Positions 20,816 through 29,542 of a stretch of DNA of 64,000 bases are shown piece after piece. The stretch's first letter is position 1. The number at the start of each line of letters is the position of its first letter. The translations under genes and the position numbers were made by a program. The notes beneath the pieces are model-generated. The model saw only the letters and a program-made list of their open reading frames with translations. It ran no database searches and was not told the origin of the DNA. Origin of the DNA: Rebecca billardiae RCC1528 (taxonomy: Eukaryota > Haptophyta); contig OZ251241.1 of NCBI GenBank assembly GCA_965240325.2, positions 868,001-932,000 of the forward strand, read 5' to 3'.

Positions 20816-23800
20816 TCACGACGTGCGCTGCCGCTTGCTCGTGCTTTCGCCACGCTGCTGCTCTGGCGGCTGCGCACCAACGACGTCCATCGCCACGGCC
20901 TGCATCAGCATGCACGCCCCGAGCGGATCCTCGCGCATGAACGCACTCCAACGCGCCTGGCTCACAATCGCCTGCAAGTTGGCCTTCACCACACCGCGCG
21001 CTGCCTCGCTTATCTGAGAGCCAGCTCCCGCCGCGCGCGCGTGCCGCAGGATGTCCAGGCAGTTGTCCGCGTCCAGCACGCCCAGCACCGCCTCCTCGCA
21101 CCGACCCGCCACGAGGCCCAGCAGGTCACCGCCAGCGCGCGCAGAGGCCGCCTCGGCTGCGTCTGGCCCAGAAAGCAGTGCGCCTTGCGCGCTCCCAGCA
21201 GCACCCTTGCCGGGCGGCTGCAGCTTGCACGCCAGCCGAAGCAGCTCGAGCACCTCGCCCGGCTCGGTGGGCAGCTCGGCGCGACCACCCGCGTGTAGCT
21301 GGCGCAGCAGCGCCTCGAGCGCCGCCGAGCTGAAGTCCGGGTCGGCGTCCACCTCGCGCCGGCTGCCCTCGGCCAGGCCGCCGCCCAGCTGCCGCGCAAA
21401 GTAGCTCGAGCTGTGGATCAGAAGCGCGCGGCTGCCGCCCAGCTGCGTGCCGTCCGCACAGCGGAACACGACGTCGTGCCGCGCGGCTGACGGCTCGCTC
21501 ACCAACACCGACTGCGAGAGCAGCTGCTCGTGCGACGCGCGCAGCTCGTCGACCTCCTGCGCCAGCCGGGCGCACTGCGCGCCCGCCGAGCCCAGCGCGC
21601 GCTCACAGCACGCGTCGTCACGCACGAGCTTCTTCGCAGCCTGCATGCAGGCGTCCCCGCTGTCTTGGTGCGCACGACGCAGCAGCGCGCCCACAGCCTG
21701 CTCGTTGCTCGCCATCGCCGCACGGCCGGCGGCCGAGCTGGTGAGGGCATTGATCGCACGCTGTGCCCACGTTTGAGTGTTGCTGTCGGCTGAGTACGCC
21801 GCTGACGCGAGCGGAGGGATGGCGCCAGCCTCGACGATCGATGCGCAGAGCGAGTCTGACACGGCAAGGTTGGCGAGAGCGAGCGCTGCACTGCCCAGAG
21901 CGTGCGCATCGGTGCTGGACTTGAGCAGCGCGACGAGCGGTGTGATCGCGCCAGCCTCGGCGATCGGTGTGCGGAGCGGGGGATCACAAGCAAGGCTGAA
22001 GAGAGCACCCGCTGCATTGCCCAGAGTGTTCGCATCGGTGCTGGACTTGAGCAGCGCGACGAGCGGCGAGATTGCGCCAGCCTCGGCGATCGGTGCACGA
22101 AGCGAGTGATCGCAAGCAAGGCTCCAGAGAGCACTCGCTGCATTGCCCAGAGTGTTCGCATCGGTGCTGGACTTGAGCAGCGCGACGAGCGGTGTGATCG
22201 CGCCAGCCTCGGCGATCGGTGCGCGGAGCGGGGGATCACAAGCAAGGCTGAAGAGAGCACTCGCTGCATTGCGCAGAGCCCTCGAATCGGTGCTGGACTT
22301 TAGCAGCGCGACGAGCGGTGCGATCGCGCCAGCCTCGGCGATCGGTGCGCGGAGCGGGGGATCACAAGCAAGGCTGAAGACAGCACTCGCTGCATTGCGC
22401 AGAGCCCTCGAATCGGTGCTGGACTTTAGCAGCGCGACGAGCGGTGCGATCGCACCAGCCTCGACGATTGGCGCGCGGAGCGAGTCTGACTGGGCGAGGT
22501 TGGCGAGAGCGAGCGCTGCACTGCCCAGAGCGTGCGCATCGGTGCTGGACTTGAGCAGCGCGACGAGCGGTGTGATCGCGCCAGCCTCGGCGATCGGTGT
22601 GCGGAGCGGGGGATCACAAGCAAAGCTGAAGAGAGCACCCGCTGCCTTGCCCAGAGTGTTCGCATCGGTGCTGGACTTGAGCAGCGCGACGAGCGGCGAG
22701 ATTGCGCCAGCCTCGGCGATCGGTGCACGAAGCGAGTGATCGCAAGCAAGGCTCCAGAGAGCACTCGCTGCATTGCCCAGAGTGTTCGCATCGGTGCTGG
22801 ACTTGAGCAGCGCGACGAGCGGTGTGATCGCGCCAGCCTCGGCGATCGGTGCGCGGAGCGGGGGATCACAAGCAAGGCTGAAGAGAGCACTCGCTGCATT
22901 GCGCAGAGCCCTCGAATCGGTGCTGGACTTTAGCAGCGCGACGAGCGGTGCGATCGCGCCAGCCTCGGCGATCGGTGCGCGGAGCGGGGGATCACAAGCA
23001 AGGCTGAAGAGAGCACTCGCTGCATTGCGCAGAGCCCTCGAATCGGTGCTGGACTTTAGCAGCGCGACGAGCGGTGCGATCGCACCAGCCTCGACGATTG
23101 GCGCGCGGAGCGAGTCTGACTGGGCGAGGTTGGCGAGAGCGAGCGCTGCACTGCCCAGAGCGTGCGCATCGGTGCTGGACTTGAGCAGCGCGACGAGCGG
23201 TGTGATCGCGCCAGCCTCGGCGATCGGTGTGCGGAGCGGGGGATCACAAGCAAAGCTGAAGAGAGCACCCGCTGCCTTGCCCAGAGTGTTCGCATCGGTG
23301 CTGGACTTGAGCAGCGCGACGAGCGGCGAGATTGCGCCAGCCTCGGCGATCGGTGCACGAAGCGAGTGATCGCAAGCAAGGCTCCAGAGAGCACTCGCTG
23401 CATTGCCCAGAGTGTTCGCATCGGTGCTGGACTTGAGCAGCGCGACGAGCGGTGCGATCGCACCAGCCTCGGCGATCGGTGCGCGGAGTGAGTCTGACCT
23501 GGCGAGGTTGCAGAGAGCACCCATTGCATTGCACAGAGCCTCCGCATCGGTGCTGGACTTGAGCAGCGCGACGAGTGGAGGGATGGCGCCCGCCTCGACG
23601 ATTGGCGCGCAGAGCGAGTCTGACCTGGCGAGGTTGCCGAGAGCACCCGCTGCATTGCCCAGAGTGTTCGCATCGGTGCTGGACGTCAGCAGCGCGACGA
23701 GTGGAGGGATGGCGCCAGCTTCGACGATCGGTGCGCAGAGCGAGTCTGACACGGCAAGGTTGGCGAGAGCGAGCGCTGCACTGCCCAGAGCGTGCGCATC

Positions 23801-24412
23801 GGTGCTGGACTTGAGCAGCGCGACGAGCGGTGCGATCGCACCAGCCTCGGCGATCGGTGCGCGGAGTGAGTCTGACCTGGCGAGGTTGCAGAGAGCACCC
23901 ATTGCATTGCACAGAGCCTCCGCATCGGTGCTGGACTTGAGCAGCGCGACGAGCGGTGCGATCGCACCAGCGTCGGCGATCGATGCGCGGAGCGAGTCAA
24001 ACGTGGCAAGGTTGCAGAGAGCAAGAGCTGCCGCCTTGTACAGCCCTTCAGTATCGGTTGTCTGCAGCATGGCCACGAGGGGCTGCACCGCGCCAGCCAG
24101 TGACACGCAGCCAGGTACATGGGCCGCGATCCTCGCAAGAGCTGCCGCCGCAGCTGCCCGAACGCTTGCTTCGCGTGATGCTCCCAGCATGCGCACGAGG
24201 GTTGCGACCGAGCCGCCTCGCTCGATTGCATCGGGCTCTTCGAGCTTGCGGCCCATCCACGGAACGCAAAACGGCGTGAGGGCGCTCACGATGGCCTCGT
24301 CATCACGTGGCGTCGCCTCGAGCGCGCGCACGAGGTCAGAGAGCGTGGCGGGGCCGATGACCGCCGAGGCGAGTGCCCCAGCGCGAGCCACGGCCTCCTG
24401 GACAAATCCCAT
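20816..24412 (-). CDS. ARM-repeat/BTB protein, copy B (expanded ARM array)
   Basis: Same architecture as copies A and C but with 17 tandem 42-residue ARM units of the form SSTDxxxLxxAxxALxxLA...IxEAGAIxPLVALLK, flanked by divergent ARM units at both ends (about 20 in all). It is 1,198 residues from the Met at 24412 (1,271 from the upstream Met at 24631). The array spans about 21840-23985. In its central part units recur in blocks of five (types W, K, H, S, S by their distinguishing residues), a 630-bp higher-order repeat present twice in full and then partly. The C-terminal ~330 residues (coiled segment, BTB starting HDVVFRC, helical region, KRQRTS) match A and C almost exactly. The frame stays open through every repeat, consistent with a functional protein or very recent expansion. 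A long ARM solenoid would give an extended binding surface on an otherwise constant BTB adaptor. Confidence 0.85.
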   Translation of the reverse strand: MGFVQEAVARAGALASAVIGPATLSDLVRALEATPRDDEAIVSALTPFCVPWMGRKLEEPDAIERGGSVATLVRMLGASREASVRAAAAAALARIAAHVPGCVSLAGAVQPLVAMLQTTDTEGLYKAAALALCNLATFDSLRASIADAGAIAPLVALLKSSTDAEALCNAMGALCNLARSDSLRAPIAEAGAIAPLVALLKSSTDAHALGSAALALANLAVSDSLCAPIVEAGAIPPLVALLTSSTDANTLGNAAGALGNLARSDSLCAPIVEAGAIPPLVALLKSSTDAEALCNAMGALCNLARSDSLRAPIAEAGAIAPLVALLKSSTDANTLGNAASALWSLACDHSLRAPIAEAGAISPLVALLKSSTDANTLGKAAGALFSFACDPPLRTPIAEAGAITPLVALLKSSTDAHALGSAALALANLAQSDSLRAPIVEAGAIAPLVALLKSSTDSRALRNAASALFSLACDPPLRAPIAEAGAIAPLVALLKSSTDSRALRNAASALFSLACDPPLRAPIAEAGAITPLVALLKSSTDANTLGNAASALWSLACDHSLRAPIAEAGAISPLVALLKSSTDANTLGKAAGALFSFACDPPLRTPIAEAGAITPLVALLKSSTDAHALGSAALALANLAQSDSLRAPIVEAGAIAPLVALLKSSTDSRALRNAASAVFSLACDPPLRAPIAEAGAIAPLVALLKSSTDSRALRNAASALFSLACDPPLRAPIAEAGAITPLVALLKSSTDANTLGNAASALWSLACDHSLRAPIAEAGAISPLVALLKSSTDANTLGNAAGALFSLACDPPLRTPIAEAGAITPLVALLKSSTDAHALGSAALALANLAVSDSLCASIVEAGAIPPLASAAYSADSNTQTWAQRAINALTSSAAGRAAMASNEQAVGALLRRAHQDSGDACMQAAKKLVRDDACCERALGSAGAQCARLAQEVDELRASHEQLLSQSVLVSEPSAARHDVVFRCADGTQLGGSRALLIHSSSYFARQLGGGLAEGSRREVDADPDFSSAALEALLRQLHAGGRAELPTEPGEVLELLRLACKLQPPGKGAAGSAQGALLSGPDAAEAASARAGGDLLGLVAGRCEEAVLGVLDADNCLDILRHARAAGAGSQISEAARGVVKANLQAIVSQARWSAFMREDPLGACMLMQAVAMDVVGAQPPEQQRGESTSKRQRTS
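21840..23985 (-). repeat. Tandem 126-bp ARM-unit array with 630-bp higher-order repeat
   Basis: Seventeen in-frame 126-bp units encode the 42-residue ARM motif. Five consecutive units form a 630-bp block; the segments 22143-22772 and 22773-23402 are the two full blocks and differ, by eye, at a single base (near 22380 against 23010), which changes Leu to Val. A third partial block lies downstream on the plus coordinate at lower positions (from about 21902). Each unit contains the invariant word TCGGTGCTGGACTT. The pattern is that of recent unequal crossing-over. Confidence 0.9.
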
Positions 24413-25197
24413 GCGGCCGTCGCTGGGCAGCCGCTCGTCGCCGCTCGATCGACAAGCGCTCGATCGACGACAAGCGTGAGCGCCGCAGCCAACCGTCGTC
24501 TTCACCGGAGCCCTCCCCGGCCCGGACTCTGGGCGAACTCGGAGAACGGTCACTCCACGGGCGACCGGAGAAGCAGCGCGATGGCGGGTTGGAGTTCGAG
24601 GACGGCAGCCCGTCTCTCTGACCCGATGCATGGCGAAGCCTTCGCCGCCCGGCCCTTGCGCTGGCAGTAAGCCGCTATCCAGCTAGTGAGTAGCTGATGC
24701 AGCCACCGGGACCGCGCGCAGGTGGTCAGTGCCCGTGCCGTATCAGGTCCGAACCAGCTGCAGGCCGAACGGTCGAAGCACTGGGTCAAGAACTGACGAC
24801 GTTCACAGCGGGAGTGTGGCGGCAGTGGGCACCAAGCTACTACTACGTGAACAACTTTCTCCAGGATATGCCTCGTGATGGCGGAGCACTCTCGACTCTG
24901 CGTCAGGTGTACTGTCACCACGCCCAGGGCCTGGCACCGCCCGTTCTGATCATCACCCTTCGTCCTCGATGTCTCGATAGTCGTCTGCACTTAGTCGATC
25001 GTTCGACGTCTTCGACGACGCCTCAGTCATCGTCCTTGAAACGTGTTACGCAACAATTATTGTCGTCGCATCGAAAGCCTCGTCATGCGACGAGATGAAT
25101 CCTCAAGCCAGTACGAGTGCGCACCTGTAATCGGAATCGTCGGACATCGATCTGACTGATGAGGCTCTGCGCCGCGGCCAGTGACGCTGCGCTCTGA
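24413..25197. repeat. Cluster spacer block, copy 2 (upstream of copy B, downstream of copy C)
   Basis: Nearly identical to 20039-20815 over its whole length, so the duplicated unit was gene plus spacer. It presumably carries the promoter of copy B. No independent gene is supported inside it. Confidence 0.85.
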
Positions 25198-27027
25198 TCA
25201 CGACGTGCGCTGCCGCTTGCTCGTGCTTTCGCCACGCTGCTGCTCTGGCGGCTGCGCACCAACGACGTCCATCGCCACGGCCTGCATCAGCATGCACGCC
25301 TCGAGCGGATCCTCGCGCATGAACGCACTCCAACGCGCCTGGCTCACAATCGCCTGCAAGTTGGCCTTCACCACACCGCGCGCTGCCTCGCTGATCCGAG
25401 AGCCAGCTCCCGCCGCGCGCGCGTGCCGCAGGATGTCCAGGCAGTTGTCCGCGTCCAGCACGCCCAGCACCGCCTCCTCGCACCGACCCCCCACGAGGCC
25501 CAGCAGGTCACCGCCAGCGCGCGCAGAGGCCACCTCGGCTGCGTCTGGCCCAGAAAGCAGTGCGCCTTGCGCGCTCCCAGCAGCACCCTCGCCGGGCGGC
25601 TGCAGCTTGCACGCCAGCCGAAGCAGCTCGAGCACCTCGCCCGGCTCGGTGGGCAGCTCGGCGCGACCACCCGCGTGCAGCTGGCGCAGCAGCGCCTCGA
25701 GCGCCGCCGAGCTGAAGTCCGGGTCGGCGTCCACCTCGCGCCGGCTGCCCTCGGCCAGGCCGCCGCCCAGCTGCCGCGCAAAGTAGCTCGAGCCGTGGAT
25801 CAGGAGCGCGCGGCTGCCGCCCAGCTGCGTGCCGTCCGCGCAGCGGAACACGACGTCGTGCCGCGCGGCTGACGGCTCGCTCACCAACACCGACTGCGAG
25901 AGCAGCTGCTCGTGCGACGCGCGCAGCTCGTCGACCTCCTGCGCCAGCCGGGCGCACTGCGCGCCCGCCGAGCCCAGCGCGCGCTCACAGCACGCGTCGT
26001 CACGCACGAGCTTCTTCGCAGCCTTCATGCAGGCGTCCCCGCTGTCGTGGTGGGCACGACGCAGCAGCGCGCCCACAGCCTGCTCGTTGCTCGCCATCGC
26101 CGCACGGCCGGCGGCCGAGCTGGTGAGGGCATTGATCGCACTCTGTGCCCACGTTTGAGTGTTGCTGTCGGCTGAGTACGCCGCTGACGCGAGCGGAGGG
26201 ATGGCGCCAGCCTCGACGATCGATGCGCAGAGCGAGTCTGACACGGCAAGGCGGGCGAGAGCGAGCGCTGCACTGCCCAGAGCATGCGCATCGGTGCTGG
26301 ACTTGAGCAGCGCGACGAGTGGAGGGATGGCGCCAGCTTCGACGATCGGTGCGCAGAGCGAGTCTGACACGGCAAGGTTGGCGAGAGCGAGCGCTGCACT
26401 GCCCAGAGCGTGCGCATCGGTGCTGGACTTGAGCAGCGCGACGAGCGGCGAGATCGCGCCAGCCTCGGCGATCGGTGCACGGAGCAAGCGATCAAAAGTA
26501 AGGTCGCAGAGAGCACCCGCTGCATCGCACAGAGCCTCCGCATCGGTGCTGGACTTGAGCAGCGCGACGAGCGGTGAGATCGCACCAGCGTCGGCGATCG
26601 ATGCGCGGAGCGAGGGATGGCGAGTGAGATTGGCGAGAGCGCCCGTCGCTTCCTTGTGCGACCCTTCAGCATCGGTCGTCTGCAGCATGGCCACGAGGGG
26701 CTGCACGGCGTCAGCCTGTGACACGCAGCCAGGGATATGGGACGCAATCATCGTAAGAGCTGCTGCCGCAGCTGCCCGAACGCTTGCTTCGTGTGATGCT
26801 CCCAGCATGCGCACGAGGGTTGCGACCGAGCCGCCTCGCTCGATTGCATCGGGCCCTTCGATTGTGCTGCCCGGCATAACCCAGAACGGGGTGAGGGCGC
26901 TCACGACGGCCTCGTCATCACGTGGCGTCGTCTCGAGCGCGCGCACGAGGTCAGAGAGCGTGGCGGGGCCGATGACCGCCGAGGCGAGTGACCCAGCGCG
27001 AACCACGGCCTTCTGGACACACGTCAT
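25198..27027 (-). CDS. ARM-repeat/BTB protein, copy C
   Basis: A 609-residue protein from the Met at 27027 (640 from 27120). Order: N-terminal helices (TCVQKAVVRAGSLASAV), ARM repeats including three SSTD-type units (AEALCDAAGALCDL, and AHALGSAALAL twice) and the ADSNTQTWAQ unit, then a coiled segment, BTB domain (HDVVFRCADGTQL), helical region and KRQRTS tail. The BTB half is nearly identical to A and B, while the N-terminus and upstream DNA diverge: the similarity to A and B ends just upstream of the start codon. It is probably the oldest or most diverged member, with the BTB half homogenised by gene conversion. Promoter sequence differs from A and B, so expression may differ. Confidence 0.82.
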   Translation of the reverse strand: MTCVQKAVVRAGSLASAVIGPATLSDLVRALETTPRDDEAVVSALTPFWVMPGSTIEGPDAIERGGSVATLVRMLGASHEASVRAAAAAALTMIASHIPGCVSQADAVQPLVAMLQTTDAEGSHKEATGALANLTRHPSLRASIADAGAISPLVALLKSSTDAEALCDAAGALCDLTFDRLLRAPIAEAGAISPLVALLKSSTDAHALGSAALALANLAVSDSLCAPIVEAGAIPPLVALLKSSTDAHALGSAALALARLAVSDSLCASIVEAGAIPPLASAAYSADSNTQTWAQSAINALTSSAAGRAAMASNEQAVGALLRRAHHDSGDACMKAAKKLVRDDACCERALGSAGAQCARLAQEVDELRASHEQLLSQSVLVSEPSAARHDVVFRCADGTQLGGSRALLIHGSSYFARQLGGGLAEGSRREVDADPDFSSAALEALLRQLHAGGRAELPTEPGEVLELLRLACKLQPPGEGAAGSAQGALLSGPDAAEVASARAGGDLLGLVGGRCEEAVLGVLDADNCLDILRHARAAGAGSRISEAARGVVKANLQAIVSQARWSAFMREDPLEACMLMQAVAMDVVGAQPPEQQRGESTSKRQRTS

Positions 27028-28732
27028 CATGTGGCCGCCGCAGTGATCAGCCCTCGTCGCCGCTCGAACGCTGCAAGCGCTCGACCCGGAACGCCGCAGA
27101 AAAGGGCGGGAACCGGACATGTCGTTGGTCGGCCGGCCGGCGATGGCGGTACGCGCTGCCCCGCGTGTTCGATCGGCTTCTTCAACATCCGCGGCGCACG
27201 TCTGCGCCGATGGGCCCGGCGCTCACGCGCGAGCGCGAGGCACCGAGTGCATCGACGCTTGCCGGGAACTCTGGCAAGAGCCCGAGCAGTGGCCACGCGA
27301 TCCCTCACGACGACGGCTCGCATGATGGCTCAGAGGAGGAGCCGAACCTCGGCTACCAGCCATATCCGCTGCAGGTCGAGGTCGGGGTCGGAGGGCGTGG
27401 ACGGCGAGAACGGCGCCTCGCAGGACGTCATCGCCCGCCAGGTATGGCAGTGTGGGGAATGCGACGACAGGCAGGGCCCTGGCGTGGGCATGTACGCGCA
27501 GCTGGTGCAACGCGGAGCGCAACCAGGGCGGCAGAGGCCTTGGGCTGCACAGCTGCCCCCAGCTGTCGTTCGGCTTCGAGCTGCGCAACCGCGGGCTTAA
27601 TGCGGCAGCAGGGGCGCTGCCGCTGTAGCGGCGACTCGAGGGCGCGGTGCCCGGGTTCGTGCCGAAGAAGGGCGGACGCAAGCGGTCACAGATCAGCGTG
27701 CAGCCCTTCCGGCACGCGGTGGAGACAGTACGCGCACCTGCTGCGCGGGTGGCCGCACGAGGTTGACGCGGCACCGGCCGCGCGGGTCTCCGGGTACAAG
27801 GGGCTGCACACACGAGCGGCCGCGGCCCGGGCAACACGAGGCGCGGGTGCGTCGGATGCGGCGCGCGCGTCTGCAAGCGCTTCGAGCCATTCTGGTCACA
27901 CGCGCGGCAGCACCGCATGCCCCAGCCGCAGCTGCCGCCGCCGTCGGAGGAGCCTATCGTGACTTGTGGAGTTTAGTCATTCCCGCCAAATCCCGAGCTT
28001 GCACCTGCGAGCGCGCCTGCTGGCCTCGGCGCACGCGCCGAGGGACAGGGCGGCCCGGCCGCGAGCGCGGCAGTAGGCAGCCCACCGCGGGGGGCGAAGC
28101 GCACGCGCCACGCGGAGAGCAACTCGCCACTGCGGCAGCTGTCACTATCGAGCCCGGAGCACCGGCGTAAGCGCCGCCAATCAGAGCCGCCGCTCGTGCT
28201 CAATCGCTTATTGGCAGAGGCGTCAGACGCGTCACCGAGCAAGCGGGCACGACCCGCGCGCCGTCGTGCGTCGCTGCCTGCCGCCTAGCCTCAGAGGCGG
28301 TCAGTATCGGCCGCGCGCGTGGCAAGCGTGGCCAGCGGGGCGTTAGACGCGCGCATAGCCTTCGTCCCGCGTGATGCGGCCTTTGGCTAGCTTTCAGATG
28401 CCCGCCGCCCTGGCAGACGAGCCTCTTCTGCCCACACGGCCAGCTGCTCGCGAGTGGCGCCGCTCGTGCGACGTCGAGCCCGCGGGCTCCTCAGAGGGTA
28501 GCTCGACGGCGAGCCTCGCGCTCGCTCGGCATCGCCATCCTTAGCATGCCCGCCGGTTGGGCCGCCCAGAGCACTCACGTGGCCCGACGGCACGCGCCGT
28601 GTACACCTTAAGAACGCCCATATCTGGCCGTAACCGTCATGTGACGAAACTGCAACTACCATGTAACTCCGCGGCGTTCCGGGCTAAATCACGCCTTAAC
28701 CAAGTGTGCACGTTAAATCATAGTAAACTGTA
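27028..28732. other. Spacer upstream of the ARM-BTB cluster with decayed coding traces
   Basis: No intact gene. Protein-like stretches appear in changing frames. On the plus strand near 27440-27600 there is QDVIARQVWQCGECDD and VGMYAQLVQRGAQPG, and near 27645-27750 PGFVPKKGGRKRSQISVQPF. On the minus strand near 28390-28480 there is ATREQLAVWAEEARLPG. Stops and frame shifts interrupt all of them. They look like remnants of one or more mobile elements, but the family cannot be named from what remains. Confidence 0.4.
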
Positions 28733-28844
28733 AGCTCGATCGACGACAAGCGTGGGAGCCGCAGCCAACCGTCGTTGTCGTTGCCCGGAGCTTGTCAGAC
28801 AAACCCACAGGATGGCCAATTGTCCGGGAGGCGCAGATCAGCAT

Positions 28845-28884
28845 CCGGACGACACACCTGCCCAGTGGAAGGTGTGTCGTCCGG
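28845..28884. repeat. Internal hairpin of the inverted-repeat element
   Basis: CCGGACGACACACCT at 28845-28859 pairs perfectly with AGGTGTGTCGTCCGG at 28870-28884 around a 10-base loop. It lies 30 bp inside the left terminal repeat. Subterminal hairpins or repeats are often transposase-binding sites; that role here is inferred. Confidence 0.8.
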
Positions 28885-29338
28885 TGCGCAGCGAATAGGC
28901 GTCGCGCGTGCGCGGACGCCGGTCTACGGCGGGATGGCGCTCACCAGGCGACGCGAGGGCCCGCCTTGCGCCACGCGCCCAAGGCGGCACACGAGCTTGA
29001 CGGCCGTGCGCGGGCGCCTCTTGGTGGCGAGAAGACCCGGTGGCAGCATTCCCGCCGCCTTGTCGACGCCCTCGCCACCTTTTCTGCGCGCAGAGACTGC
29101 TGACTGGCACGAGCGGCCTTGAGAGAAGGGACTTGAAGGCCTGCCCGATGAGCACGAAGGGCACGCGTGCGCCCCTGAGGTATTCAACGGTCGGGGTTTT
29201 CGCTTCTGTGCGAGGGGCCTGAGAGTGCTGAACAGCGCGAGGGGCCTGAGAGTGCTGAACATCACCGCTGCGTCTTGAGCCATGCTGGCATCGGTCAGAC
29301 CGCACGCATGTGCTAGTGACAGCCCGGACAGGCCAGTG

Positions 29339-29542
29339 TCACTTGGCATTCGCGCCGCCGTTGGCACGCGTCGCACAGTTCAGTAAGTGTTGCGTCGACT
29401 CCCGATACCTTGCGGTCTGCTTCGTCGCGCATGCCTCGACCTCCCTACGAATGGCTGCATGGGCACCCGGCTCGCGCTTGGCGGCCGGGAGCACGGTGAT
29501 GGCAGTGTTACGACCGGCCTTCTTCGTGCAGCAGTCCGGACA
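29339..29542 (-). pseudogene. Zinc-finger-like protein fragment inside the inverted-repeat element
   Basis: The frame reads CPDCCTKKAGRNTAITVL at its start and QHLLNCATRANGG near its end, then stops. The pairing CxxC ... HxxxC is that of a BED-type zinc finger, a common N-terminal module of hAT transposases, although the gap here (about 53 residues) is longer than usual. An in-frame stop lies shortly upstream (VV*SGAGRCP), so it is either a later exon or a dead fragment. Judged a decayed transposase piece with low confidence. Confidence 0.3.

Noticed and set aside
21840-23985. CRISPR-like array
   Set aside because: Units are contiguous coding repeats of 126 bp with no unique spacers, in a spliced eukaryotic genome.
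21400-24480. Plus-strand repeated frames (for example 22773-23369) antisense to ARM-BTB copy B
   Set aside because: They repeat only because the ARM units repeat; the minus frame has the ARM and BTB signatures.
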